Shown in pieces: positions 53,237-63,217 of a stretch of DNA of 64,000 nucleotides. Position numbers and translations under genes: made by a program. The stretch lies in assembly GCF_007341385.1 (NCBI RefSeq), contig NZ_VJYD01000007.1, positions 172,147 to 236,146 on the forward strand, given 5' to 3'. This DNA comes from Flavobacterium daemonense (GTDB lineage Bacteria > Bacteroidota > Bacteroidia > Flavobacteriales > Flavobacteriaceae). The number at the start of each line of letters is the position of its first letter. Position 1 is the first letter of the stretch. Below the pieces are notes generated by a model. It saw only the letters and a program-made list of their open reading frames with translations, had not been told where the DNA came from and ran no database searches.

Positions 53237-53740
53237 TTATATTTCTTTAGTCAATCGATCCATTTCTTTCAATAAAGTCGGAATTCGAAATTCGCCCGCC
53301 ATACTTTCAATTTTCTGAAAAGCATCTTCCAAATCAATTCCGATAGAAGTCACAAACAAAGGTTTTTTACTGTCGCCTCTTAAAAGTGTTTTTTTATCTT
53401 TTTCAATACTTGCAAAATTCGTTTTGGCAACACCAATAATTGGAATTTCTCTGTTTAGCTTTTCATATAAATGTCCGCCTAAACCGTATTTTTTATCGTC
53501 GTCTAAATATACGAAACCATCAACTATTATAATTGTATCTTCTTTTAAATCTATCTTATTCAATAAACTAAGAATACAAGGCAATTCCCTTTTGTAAAAT
53601 TCTCCCGGAATATATTCTGAGACATTATCAATAATTTCGGTGTGAACTTTAAAATCTTTTTCTTGATTCCATTCTGTGAATTCAATGCAGATCGTTTTGG
53701 CTTTATTGTCGTAATAATAAGTATCGAAGGCTAATATCAT
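53237..53740 (-). CDS. nfi: endonuclease V family protein (short form)
   Basis: 167 residues, shorter than the ~220 of E. coli. The active-site aspartate and wedge motifs are visible: LAFDTYYYD, YIPGEFYKRELP and IIVDGFVYLDDD. GLGGHLYEKL and IPIIGVAKT follow, as in Nfi. It would cut DNA one base 3' of deoxyinosine. The C-terminal ~50 residues of longer homologues are missing. It is the first gene of a run with AraC and TetX-like genes. Confidence 0.78.
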   Translation of the reverse strand: MILAFDTYYYDNKAKTICIEFTEWNQEKDFKVHTEIIDNVSEYIPGEFYKRELPCILSLLNKIDLKEDTIIIVDGFVYLDDDKKYGLGGHLYEKLNREIPIIGVAKTNFASIEKDKKTLLRGDSKKPLFVTSIGIDLEDAFQKIESMAGEFRIPTLLKEMDRLTKEI

Positions 53741-53787
53741 GATTTAAAAAGATGTTTTATGCGAATATAATTCTATTTCAACTGAAA

Positions 53788-55116
53788 CTAATCTTCAATC
53801 AAACAAATCTCAAAAACTGTTTTTTCGTTTTCATTTTTGTAATTGATATAACCGCCGTGTGCTTCGATAATATTTTTGGATAAAGTAAGACCAATTCCGG
53901 CACCTTCATTTCTGGTGGTGAAAAACGGTAGGAAAATTTTGTTTTCGATTTCTTTTTCGATTCCATTTCCGTTATCAGCAATTTTGATGAATGTTCTGTT
54001 TTCTTTGGCTTCCGCCGAAATAAAAATCTGTTTTTGATTTATCTTTTGAAGAGCATTTATCGAATTCGTCAAAAGATTAATTAGAACTTGCTCCATTTGC
54101 TGTGGATCAACAGTAATGGAATAATGACGCGAAATTGAATTTACAATCTCGATATTTTCCTTTTTAAACATTGGCTCCATAATATCGAGACTATTATTCA
54201 CCAAATCTTTCAATTCTAATTTTTGCTTTTTAGGAGAAGGAAGCATCGCCAATTTTCGATAACCTTCAACAAATTTTTGCAAATGATCACTTCGTCTCAG
54301 CATAGTTTCAACGCTGTTTTTGATATCTTCTAAATCTTCGGTAGATAAAGAATCCTGCTCAACCAAATCTTGCAAATTTTGACAAATCGAACGAATTGGC
54401 GTTATCGAATTTAAAAGTTCATGCGAAATTACTTTCATCAAATTAATCCAGGCATCTTTCTCTTTTTTTTCCACAACATTCTGAATCGAATCAAGCAACA
54501 CAATATAATAATCGCGCTCAAAAATCACTGTCCGCGAAGCTTGCAAAACAAACGTCTGTAAATTTTGTTCGTTTATACTGATATCGATTGCCGTTTTTAT
54601 TTCTTGAAAATCATCTTTATCAATAATTTCACATAAAGCCGGCAACTGATTTTTAAGATATTTCCACTTCGAAAATTTAGGCACATTAAAATGACTCGAG
54701 AAATAATCGTTCATCAAAAAAATATCCCAATCGTTTTCCTGCTTTTGCAAAATGATAATTCCGGTTTCGATATTATTTAAAATCGAAGTATAAATAATGT
54801 CTTTCGAAATCTGCTCATTCTGTTTGTTTTTCAAAATATCATACAGTTGAAATAAATCATTTTTACTTGATTTATGTTTCGAAAAATCGGAAGTAAAATC
54901 GTTTTGTATGATTGAAGAAATGGTTTTGTCGTACAACAAAATGATATTTTTTACATAAAAATACAATTCGACAATCATGAAAAAAACAATCAAAAAACCA
55001 AAAATAGGTGCAAAAACAAATTTGATTTTATGCAGATAAATAGAAAACTCGATTCCTGCCAAAATCAAAATTAATCTCAAAAAAAGAAGCTGATATGTTT
55101 TTAAGGATTTTAGCAT
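53788..55116 (-). CDS. NtrY-type sensor histidine kinase
   Basis: 442 residues from the ATG at 55116, which lies 1 bp after the regulator's stop codon; an in-frame start 21 codons earlier overlaps that gene. Two membrane segments are at about residues 8-50 and a PAS-like segment follows. The H-box is VISHELLNSITPIRSI, and the ATP-binding domain has LINLLTNSINALQ, DNGNGIE and GAGIGLTLSKNI. It phosphorylates the adjacent sigma-54 regulator. The signal is unknown. Confidence 0.92.
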   Translation of the reverse strand: MLKSLKTYQLLFLRLILILAGIEFSIYLHKIKFVFAPIFGFLIVFFMIVELYFYVKNIILLYDKTISSIIQNDFTSDFSKHKSSKNDLFQLYDILKNKQNEQISKDIIYTSILNNIETGIIILQKQENDWDIFLMNDYFSSHFNVPKFSKWKYLKNQLPALCEIIDKDDFQEIKTAIDISINEQNLQTFVLQASRTVIFERDYYIVLLDSIQNVVEKKEKDAWINLMKVISHELLNSITPIRSICQNLQDLVEQDSLSTEDLEDIKNSVETMLRRSDHLQKFVEGYRKLAMLPSPKKQKLELKDLVNNSLDIMEPMFKKENIEIVNSISRHYSITVDPQQMEQVLINLLTNSINALQKINQKQIFISAEAKENRTFIKIADNGNGIEKEIENKIFLPFFTTRNEGAGIGLTLSKNIIEAHGGYINYKNENEKTVFEICLIED

Positions 55117-55117
55117 A

Positions 55118-56464
55118 TTAATTGGTGCTGATATTATATTTTTCCAAACGTCGGTACAAAGAACCTCGCGACAATCCAAGTTCTTCCGCAGTTTTACTGA
55201 TATTATTGTTGTGTTTCAAAAGTGCTTTTTCCACAGTAGCTTTTTCTACCGAAGAAAGCTGAATATCATCTGGATTTTCATATTCGGTAATTTGCTCCAA
55301 ATCCAAATCGGAAACCGTAATTTTATTGTTTTCGCAGAGAATAATAGCACGCTCGATTTTATTTTCCATTTCACGGATATTTCCGTTCCAAGCGTGTTTC
55401 TCGATTTGTTCCAATACTTTTTTGTCAAAAGTAATTTGGCTTCTTTCGTATTTTTCACTTATTTTTTCGAGCAAATATTCGGCTAGCGGAATTTTATCTT
55501 CGATTCTTTCACGCAACGGAGGCAACACAATTTCCATAGTATTGATTCGGTAATACAAATCTTCTCTAAAATTTTTGTCGGCAACTTCACTTTTTAAATT
55601 CAAATTGGTTGCTGTAATTATTCGAACATTTAAAGGTCGTGCTTTTGTTTCGCCTAATCTTGTGACGGTTTTGGTTTGAATTACCTGTAATAATTTTGAC
55701 TGCAAATGAAGTGGAACATTTCCAATTTCATCTAAAAAAATAGTTCCGTTTTGCGCCATTTCAAAACGTCCTGGCGTATCGTTTTTTGCGTCGGTAAAAG
55801 CGCCTTTTACATATCCAAATAATTCGCTTTCGAAAATATTCGAATTCAATGCTCCCAAATCTACATTGATAAACGGCTGATTTTTTCTTTCCGATTGCGA
55901 ATAAATATGATGTGCCAGAACGAATTTTCCTGTTCCGTTTTCGCCAAGAATCAAAACATTGGCATCTGTTTTTGCAACTTTATCGGCAAGAGAATATGCT
56001 TTTTTTATGATTTCAGAATTTCCGATAAAAAAGTCATCAGCAATTTCCGGGCTTTTAATTTTCTTTTGTTCTTTTCTCGCTTTATCAACTGCCTGTTTTA
56101 CTGATTCCAGCAATTTTTTATTTTCCCAAGGTTTCAAAATATAATCAAAAGCGCCAGATTTTAAACCCTCGACCGCCGTTTCCACTTTTCCAAAAGCGGT
56201 CATTAAAATCACAACTGTTTTTGGCGAAAGCGTTTTGATTTCTTTCAATAAATACAAACCTTCTCTTCCATCTTCAAAACCAATTCTGTAATTCATATCC
56301 AACAAAACAACATCAATGGTGTTTTTTGCCAACAATTCGACAATATTTTTCGGATTATTGAGCGTATAAATGTTCTCAAAATACTTTTTGAGATAGACTT
56401 TCGACGCAAAAAGAATGTCTTCCTGATCGTCGATGATTAAAATCGAAGCGTTAGTTTTTTTCAT
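55118..56464 (-). CDS. sigma-54-dependent response regulator (NtrC family)
   Basis: 448 residues from ATG 56464; 45 further codons upstream are in frame but read as low-complexity leader. The receiver domain has IIDDQEDILFASK and phospho-Asp in VVLLDMNYR. The AAA+ domain has Walker A GENGTGK, the sigma-54 loop as GAFTDA (not GAFTGA), and Walker B FLDEIGN. A Fis-type HTH follows (NNNISKTAEELGLSRGSLYRRLEKY). It is likely the activator of the divergent ABC exporter, with palindromic sites between them. Confidence 0.92.
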   Translation of the reverse strand: MKKTNASILIIDDQEDILFASKVYLKKYFENIYTLNNPKNIVELLAKNTIDVVLLDMNYRIGFEDGREGLYLLKEIKTLSPKTVVILMTAFGKVETAVEGLKSGAFDYILKPWENKKLLESVKQAVDKARKEQKKIKSPEIADDFFIGNSEIIKKAYSLADKVAKTDANVLILGENGTGKFVLAHHIYSQSERKNQPFINVDLGALNSNIFESELFGYVKGAFTDAKNDTPGRFEMAQNGTIFLDEIGNVPLHLQSKLLQVIQTKTVTRLGETKARPLNVRIITATNLNLKSEVADKNFREDLYYRINTMEIVLPPLRERIEDKIPLAEYLLEKISEKYERSQITFDKKVLEQIEKHAWNGNIREMENKIERAIILCENNKITVSDLDLEQITEYENPDDIQLSSVEKATVEKALLKHNNNISKTAEELGLSRGSLYRRLEKYNISTN

Positions 56465-56477
56465 GTTTGTTCGGTTT

Positions 56478-56504
56478 TGGACGAAAGGTGTCCACTTATG
56501 GACA
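56478..56504. promoter_or_regulatory. candidate enhancer half-sites TGGAC / TGTCCA-N4-TGGACA
   Basis: TGTCCA-CTTA-TGGACA (56489-56504) is a perfect 6-bp-arm palindrome. A third half-site TTGGAC starts at 56477, 21 bp (two helical turns) before the ATGGAC of the palindrome. The cluster lies between the regulator and ABC genes, as expected for an NtrC-family binding site. Confidence 0.5.
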
Positions 56505-56565
56505 GTGTGGCTTTTTTTCAGAAAATAAAACATTAAAAATAAAGCAATTACAAGTTTTAATTTTC

Positions 56566-56581
56566 TGGCATGAAAATCACA
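56566..56581 (+). promoter_or_regulatory. possible sigma-54 promoter of the ABC operon
   Basis: TGGCATGAAAATCACA resembles the -24/-12 consensus TGGCACGN4TTGCW in the -24 half (TGGCA, G), but the -12 GC reads AC. It would put the start near 56593 and give a ~140-nt leader before the ATG at 56736. Weak on its own; it fits the position. Confidence 0.3.
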
Positions 56582-56735
56582 TTTGTATTCATAAATCATT
56601 AATAATTAAGCCCTTTCAAAAGTAAAAATAACAAAAAATCGCATTGTTAAATATCTTAATTTTCAGACGCGTTTCTTTTGCTTCCGAAGGGAAAATCTAA
56701 AAATAGAAAATCAATCAAACTAAAAACAATCAATT

Positions 56736-57446
56736 ATGATTACCATCAAAAAACTTTCAAAAGTATTTAGAACTGAGGAATTAGAAACCAAAGCATTAAG
56801 TGAAATTTCATTAACAATCAATCAAGGCGACTTTGTTTCGATCATGGGACCGTCTGGAAGCGGAAAATCAACTTTATTAAATATTGTCGGACTTCTGGAC
56901 AGTGCTTCAGATGGAAGTTATCAATTGCTTGATCAGGAAATGGTAGGCTTAAAAGAGAAATTAAAAGCAAAAGCAAGAAAAGAAAACATAGGGTTTATTT
57001 TCCAAAACTTTAATTTAATTGATGAATTATCGGTTTATGATAATATTGAATTGCCGCTGATTTATAATAATGTTTCTGCCTCTGAAAGGAAATCGAGAGT
57101 AAATGAGATTGCACGAATATTAAACATATCTCATCGACTGAAACATTTTCCGCAGCAACTTTCAGGCGGACAGCAACAACGCGTGGCGGTTGCAAGAGCT
57201 TTGATCAATAATCCAAAAATTATTTTGGCCGATGAGCCAACGGGAAATCTAGACAGTAAAAATGGAAATGAAGTAATGGAATTACTAACTGATCTTCATG
57301 CCAGCGGTTCAACAATTTTGATGGTTACGCACTCTGATTATGATGCTTCATTTTCGCAAAAAACCATTTTAATGAAAGATGGCGTCATTCTTTCTGAAAA
57401 ACAGAATCACAGAAATGTCGATGTTTTGGTAACTTCTAAAAACTAG
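56736..57446 (+). CDS. MacB/LolD-type ABC transporter ATPase
   Basis: 236 residues with Walker A GPSGSGKST, Q-loop FQNFNLIDELSVYDNIELP, signature SGGQQQR and Walker B ILADEPTGNLDS. This is the type VII ABC ATPase that powers mechanotransmission permeases. It starts the operon with two large permeases. No adaptor or outer-membrane factor gene follows in the window. Confidence 0.94.
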   Translation: MITIKKLSKVFRTEELETKALSEISLTINQGDFVSIMGPSGSGKSTLLNIVGLLDSASDGSYQLLDQEMVGLKEKLKAKARKENIGFIFQNFNLIDELSVYDNIELPLIYNNVSASERKSRVNEIARILNISHRLKHFPQQLSGGQQQRVAVARALINNPKIILADEPTGNLDSKNGNEVMELLTDLHASGSTILMVTHSDYDASFSQKTILMKDGVILSEKQNHRNVDVLVTSKN

Positions 57447-57450
57447 AATC

Positions 57451-59874
57451 ATGCTAAAAAATTGGATTAGTATTTTTATTTTTCAGGTAAAGAACAACAA
57501 GCTTTTTACAGCTTTGAATGTTTTGGGATTGAGTATAGGAATCGCCGGATTGATTTTTGCCATTCTTTATTGGAATGATGAGCACAGTTATGACCAATGG
57601 AATCCTAACAAAGAGAATGTTTTTTTGGTTGCAAATCAAATGGATCCTACCACATATTGGGCATCAAGTTCTGCACCAATTGGTTCAGCTATAAAAAATA
57701 CAAGCCCAGAAGTTGAATCTTATTGTTATGTAAACGGGAATTATGATAATGAAATAATTCATTACAATGACAAAAAAGTACAGTCTGGAAAAATTGTAGT
57801 AGCACAAAAAAACTTTTTCGATTATTTCCCTTATCAATTTATAGAAGGAAATGCAAAAACAGGATTACCTGACGGGAATAGCATTTGTTTGTCTGAGGAT
57901 TTAGCAATACAGCTTTTTGGAAATGAGAGCGCATTTGGCAAAAAAATAGTTTTGCAGAATCAGACTTTGGTTGTTCGAGGTGTTTACAAACTAGATAAAA
58001 AATCAGTTTTTAATCCTTCTTGCGTAGTCAATTTTATGGATTTACGTGTGAAAAACACTATTCAGCAATGGGGAAATTTTCAGTTTATACTTTTATTAAA
58101 GCTAAAAAATCCAACTGACGCAGGATTAGTAGAAAAGAGCCTTTCTAAAATTTATTATGATAACATGACCGCACCTCGCGCCAAATTTCAGGGTATGACT
58201 CCGGAAGAGTTTATTAAAAAATTTGGAGAAGTAAAACCTCATTTAGAGTCTTTGTCTTCTATTCGTTTGCATACCAAAACAGGCGGTCTTATAGAAGGCA
58301 ACGGAAATTATCAGCTTTTGCTAATTTTTATGGGACTATCAATCTTGATCCTGATATTATCGATCGTTAATTATGTTAATTCGGCAACGGCAAATGCTGT
58401 AAAAAGAGCGAAAGAAATTGGAGTTCGAAAAGTTATTGGCGCTTCTAAAACAAATATAATACTGCAATTTATTTTTGAAACTGCAATAATTCTATTGCTC
58501 TCCATTTTAATCTCTCTTGTTATTGTCGAACTTTCCATTCCTTATTATAATGCTTTTTTAGAAAAAGATCTTGTATTGCAAAGTGGACAACTTTATTTAC
58601 AGTTAGTTGTTATTTTTATCGGGACTGTCATTACAGCAGGAATATTTCCGGCAATTTACGTTTCAAATTTTGAAGTTTTAAAAGTATTGAGAGGAAATTT
58701 TATTCGAAGTAAAAACGGCGTTTGGCTTCGTAACGGAATGTTGATTTTTCAATTTGCTGTTGCAGCGTTCTTTATAATCGGATCTTATATTGTATATCAA
58801 CAAATTGATTATATGAATTCTAAAGATTTAGGTTTTAACGGAAACCAAGTTCTTAACATCTCTTATCGAAATATTTATGGCGAAAAAATTGATGGCAAAA
58901 TTCAATTTGACAAATATAATAACATCAAAAACCAATTGCTTCGCATAAAAGGAGTTAAACAAGTTGCTGGTGGTGGCTTTGTTATGGGAAGTGGCGCAAA
59001 ATCTGTAATTTCTTATCATTATAAAGATATAAATATTGATGGAAACAATGTTCCGGTAGATTTTGGGCTTCTTGAAATGATGAAAATAAAATTAGTCAAA
59101 GGGCGCTATTTTAATCCACAATATTCTCAGGACACAATCAATTCAATGTTGATTAATGAAACTGCTTTAAAATTATTAAACGAAAAAGATCCTATTGGTA
59201 AAAAAATAAACTGGGACGGAAAGGAAGTTATTATCGTAGGAGTTGTAAAAGATTTTAATATTGGAAACCCTGGCGAAGCTATACCTCCAATGTCTATATT
59301 CCATTTTAAAAGTATTCCTTGGTTTAGTGGTCTATTAAATAATATTTATGTAACTGCCGATCCTAAAACCATGCAACAAACTATTGCAGCTATAGAAAAT
59401 GTATGGTTAAAGAAAGTAGATTCTGACTATCCATTTTTATATGACTTTGTTGATAAAGAATATAAAAGGTCTTATAATAGTTATGTACAACAAAAAAACC
59501 TTTTTTCTTTACTAAACTTAATTGTTATTTTGATTGCTCTTATTGGTTTATTTGCTTTGGCTTCCTATTCTATCGAAAGACGCATGAAAGAAATCGCAAT
59601 TCGAAAAACTCTTGGTGCAGAAACTAATATTTTATTGAAAGAACTTTGTAAACAATATGTAGTTTTCAGTATAATTGGTTTTTTAATCGCCTCGTTTCCG
59701 GCTTATTATTTATTAAATAAATGGTTAGAAAATTTTGCCTATAGAGTTTCTATTTCTATTTCTCCTTTTCTAATTGGCTTCACAGCTTTATTATTGCTAA
59801 CGCTTGCAGTGGTTCTTTCGCGCGCTTATCAAGCTACAAAAGTTGATGTTTTACGATATTTAAAATACGAATAA
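57451..59874 (+). CDS. MacB-type ABC transporter permease
   Basis: 807 residues: N-terminal membrane helix (FTALNVLGLSIGIAGLIFAILYW), large periplasmic domain, the FtsX-type helix set (LILILSIVNYVNSATANAVKRAKEIGVRKVIGASKTNIILQF), a second such set at the C-terminus with MKEIAIRKTLGAETNILLKELCKQYVVFS, and the final YQATKVDVLRYLKYE. This double MacB_PCD/FtsX layout is typical of Bacteroidetes exporters. It starts 4 bp after the ATPase stop codon and is a close paralogue of the next gene. Confidence 0.93.
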   Translation: MLKNWISIFIFQVKNNKLFTALNVLGLSIGIAGLIFAILYWNDEHSYDQWNPNKENVFLVANQMDPTTYWASSSAPIGSAIKNTSPEVESYCYVNGNYDNEIIHYNDKKVQSGKIVVAQKNFFDYFPYQFIEGNAKTGLPDGNSICLSEDLAIQLFGNESAFGKKIVLQNQTLVVRGVYKLDKKSVFNPSCVVNFMDLRVKNTIQQWGNFQFILLLKLKNPTDAGLVEKSLSKIYYDNMTAPRAKFQGMTPEEFIKKFGEVKPHLESLSSIRLHTKTGGLIEGNGNYQLLLIFMGLSILILILSIVNYVNSATANAVKRAKEIGVRKVIGASKTNIILQFIFETAIILLLSILISLVIVELSIPYYNAFLEKDLVLQSGQLYLQLVVIFIGTVITAGIFPAIYVSNFEVLKVLRGNFIRSKNGVWLRNGMLIFQFAVAAFFIIGSYIVYQQIDYMNSKDLGFNGNQVLNISYRNIYGEKIDGKIQFDKYNNIKNQLLRIKGVKQVAGGGFVMGSGAKSVISYHYKDINIDGNNVPVDFGLLEMMKIKLVKGRYFNPQYSQDTINSMLINETALKLLNEKDPIGKKINWDGKEVIIVGVVKDFNIGNPGEAIPPMSIFHFKSIPWFSGLLNNIYVTADPKTMQQTIAAIENVWLKKVDSDYPFLYDFVDKEYKRSYNSYVQQKNLFSLLNLIVILIALIGLFALASYSIERRMKEIAIRKTLGAETNILLKELCKQYVVFSIIGFLIASFPAYYLLNKWLENFAYRVSISISPFLIGFTALLLLTLAVVLSRAYQATKVDVLRYLKYE

Positions 59875-59875
59875 G

Positions 59876-62293
59876 ATGCTCAAAAACTGGATTAATATAT
59901 TTATTTATCAAATTAAGAACAATAAATTATTTACGGCTCTTAATATTTTAGGATTATCAATTGGAATTTCAGGTCTGATCTTCGCATTGCTTTACTGGAA
60001 CGACGAACAAAGTTATAACGACTGGAATCCTGAAAAAGAAAAAGTATATCAGGTTTTGGTTCAAGTAACCGGTATGCCCGCCTGGTCAGATTGCGCCTAA
60101 TTCCTGAAACCGGCTTTAGACAAAGATCCTAATATTGAATCTACACTATATGCTGATTACTGGTACCAGAAGGATAAAATTATTTACAAAGGAAAAAAGA
60201 AATTTGTAGATAAAATTATCAATGTAGAACAAAATTTCTTTTCTTTTTTTCCTTTCGAAATTATTCATGGCGATGCAATTTCAGCTTTAAAAGACGATTC
60301 CAGTATTGCTATTTCTGATATTACGTCTAAGAGGATTTTTGGAAATGAAAACCCCATTGGAAAACAAATAAAATGCTTTGACCAGCTATTTTCTGTAAGA
60401 GCCGTTTATCATATTCCTGGAAATTCTTCAATTGCGCCAAATGTCATCATCAACAAAATGAAGGAACTGACAACTTCCGGATTAATGAATCCGTTTATTT
60501 TAAAGTTACTATTAAAAGTAAAAGACCCAGCAAAAGTTGATCTTACAAGACAGAAACTCGAAAGACTTTACAACCACGATTTTATTACGAGACTTGCTAA
60601 AGAAGCAGGTTTCACGCCCAAAGTTATGGCTAAAAAAGTAGGTTATTTTACCGTTATTCTAGAACCTTTATCAAAGGCCAGATTACATTCGGTAGGAGAT
60701 GGTTATCCTGAAACACGAGGAAATTATCAGTTTTTGATGATCATGATGGGTTTGTCTGTTTTGATTCTCATTTTGTCTATTGTTAATTATATCAATCTCG
60801 CCACTGCAAACGCGGTAAAACGAGCAAAAGAAGTTGGGGTGCGTAAAATTTCGGGAGCTTCTAAAGGCGATATTATCATTCAGTTTCTTTTTGAAACTAG
60901 TTTAACGACCAGTTTCTCCATTTTACTGGCGTTGGTAATTGTAGAACTCGTTTTGCCTTATTACAACAACTTTTTAAATAAGAATATTGTGCTTCTCGCC
61001 AGTCAGTTTTATATACAATTGATTTTGATTTTCATCATTACCGTTTTGACTGCTGGATTATTACCGGCAATTTACATATCCAATTTTAAAACTTTTAAAG
61101 TTTTGAAAGGAAATTTCGAAAGAAGCAAAAATGGTATTTGGCTTCGTAACGGAATGTTTGTTCTTCAATTTGCAATTGCTGCTTTTTTTATTATTGGTTC
61201 CAATATTGTTTATCAGCAAATTGAATATTTACAAAATAAAGATCTTGGCTTTAAAGGCGATCAGGTAATATCGGTTTGCCTAAATTTTCCATCAATTGAA
61301 CATCAGTCAGAAAACGCAGAACAAATTATTTACAATAAATACAGCATGATAAAACAACGGCTGTATAAAATTAAAGGCGTCCAACAAGTTTCAACAGGTC
61401 TTATTTGTTTTGATGGATCAGATAATTCTATTTCTCCAGTTCTGTATAATAATGAACTTTATAAGGAAAGAATAATCAATTTAGATTATGGCATGTTTGA
61501 AATGCTGCATATTAAAATAATAAAAGGCAGAGATTTTGATAAAAAAATAGCGTCTGACACTGTTAATTCCGTTATAATAAATGAAACAGCAGCAAAACTA
61601 ATGAATCTTAAATCGCCTCTTGGAAAAGAACTTGTGATACGAGATCAAAAATTAAAAATTATTGGCGTTATCAGGGATTTTAACTTATTGAGCCCCGAAA
61701 TAAAAGTTCCGCCAATTGCTTTCCATCATATTAAAACCTTTGATATGGCGCATAATATAGATAAAGTTTATATAAAACTAAACGCCGATGACTCGGAAAA
61801 CACGATCGCCAATATCGAAAAATTATGGTCAAAAGTTGATACTGAATATCCATTTAAATATGATTTTGTAGACAAACAATATGCAAGAACATACGAAAGT
61901 TACTCTAAACAAAAAAGCTTATTTTCATTACTTAATATTGTTGTAATTCTAATTGCTCTTTTCGGATTATTTTCTTTGGCTTCTTATTCGATACAAAGAC
62001 GCATGAAAGAAATCGCCATCAGAAAAACGTTGGGAGCAGAAACAAATATTTTATTAACAGAATTATCCAAACAATATATCTTATATTGCTTGGCAGGTTT
62101 TTTTATCGCGGTCATTCCTGTGTATTATTTTTTGACTAAATGGTTGGAGAATTTCGCATTTAGAATCAATATACCTTTATTTCCTTTTATTTTAGGTTTT
62201 ATGACACTCTTTAGTCTTACATTGCTAATTGTTCTTCTAAGAGCCTATAAGGCAACAAAAACCGATATTTTAAAATATCTGAAATATGAATAA
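59876..62293 (+). pseudogene. second MacB-type permease, interrupted by one in-frame TAA
   Basis: The frame is open for 806 codons except for a single TAA at 60098-60100. The first 74 codons (MLKNWINIFIYQIKNNKLF...) match the preceding permease. After the TAA the same frame continues without a break (FLKPALDKDPN...) and ends in KATKTDILKYLKYE. The paralogue has a normal residue at the corresponding place, so this looks like a CAA-to-TAA change, or a sequencing error. An internal ATG at 60458 could yield a truncated product of 611 residues that retains the membrane helices from the first FtsX set onward. It starts 1 bp after the first permease. Confidence 0.9.
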
Positions 62294-62334
62294 AATTAAT
62301 ATAAAACCACCTTATTGCAAATTATGATTCAAAG

Positions 62335-62374
62335 CAACAAGCCTACAATCAAATATTTTTGAAGGCTTGTTGTT
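62335..62374. terminator. terminator, CAACAAGCCT / AGGCTTGTTG
   Basis: Stem of 10 bp with an A/T-rich loop. It lies between the convergent permease and LpxA-like genes. Confidence 0.8.
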
Positions 62375-62382
62375 TAAATGAC

Positions 62383-63174
62383 TCATAAAACTCCTTTAAC
62401 AATGCCTCGTTTTGAACTCCTGATAAAATTTAAAATCTCATTACGTTCGAAAGAAGGTTCGAAATTTTGCTCGATATAATCTAAAGCCACATTAGTATTT
62501 CTTCTTTCTTGAAAAATGATTCTATATATCGTTTTAATCTCTTCGATTTTTACAGAAGAAAATCCTCTTCTACGCAGTCCAACGGTATTTAATCCCGAAT
62601 ATCTTAAAGGTTCATCTGCAACAAGTATATATGGCGGAATATCTTTTACAACTCGGCTCAAACCACTAACCATTGAATGACTACCAATAGATGAAAACTG
62701 ATGAACTGCGGTCAACCCACTGATGTTAATCCAATCTCCAGTAATCACTTCACCAGCCAAACCAACACTGAAGCCAATTATACAATTATTCCCAATAACA
62801 CAATCATGACCAATATGTGCGTTCGACATAATTAAATTCGAATTTCCAATACTTGTTTTATTTTTTGATATCGTACCACGATTTATAGTAACATTTTCGC
62901 GTATAATATTATTGTGACCTATTTCAAGCAAAGTATATTCACCGTTAAATTTTAAATCTTGGGGAACACCACCAATTACAGCTCCTGAGTGAATTTGGCA
63001 ATTGTCCCCAATTCTAGAGCCGTTTAAAATAGAGACACTATTTCCAATCCAACAATTATCACCAATGATTACATCATTTTCAATCGTGGAAAAATTTCCA
63101 ATATAAACCTTATTACCAATTATTGCACTTTTTCCGATTACAGTATTTTTCAATATCTCTAAATTTAATAACAT
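62383..63174 (-). CDS. LpxA-family acyltransferase, stand-alone paralogue
   Basis: 263 residues, left-handed beta-helix with hexapeptide repeats (VIGKSAIIGNKVYIGNF, VIIGDNCWIGNSVSI). The UDP-GlcNAc acyltransferase features are present: IRENVTINRGT, the catalytic-histidine block NAHIGHDC, and the C-terminal GLRRRGFSSVKI. It would transfer a 3-hydroxyacyl chain from ACP to UDP-GlcNAc. It lies outside any lpxC/fabZ/lpxD cluster in this window, so it may be an additional paralogue and not the housekeeping lpxA. Confidence 0.85.
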   Translation of the reverse strand: MLLNLEILKNTVIGKSAIIGNKVYIGNFSTIENDVIIGDNCWIGNSVSILNGSRIGDNCQIHSGAVIGGVPQDLKFNGEYTLLEIGHNNIIRENVTINRGTISKNKTSIGNSNLIMSNAHIGHDCVIGNNCIIGFSVGLAGEVITGDWINISGLTAVHQFSSIGSHSMVSGLSRVVKDIPPYILVADEPLRYSGLNTVGLRRRGFSSVKIEEIKTIYRIIFQERRNTNVALDYIEQNFEPSFERNEILNFIRSSKRGIVKGVL

Positions 63175-63217
63175 AGCAAATATTGAAAAAAGAAAAAATT
63201 TATTTTTTGATGTAATA

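Noticed and set aside
56566..56581. Confident sigma-54 promoter
   Set aside because: The -12 GC dinucleotide is AC and the spacing match is partial; it is listed only as a low-confidence site.
56465..56599. 45-codon N-terminal extension of the sigma-54 regulator
   Set aside because: It covers the TGTCCA palindrome and reads as hydrophobic low-complexity; the receiver domain begins normally after the ATG at 56464.
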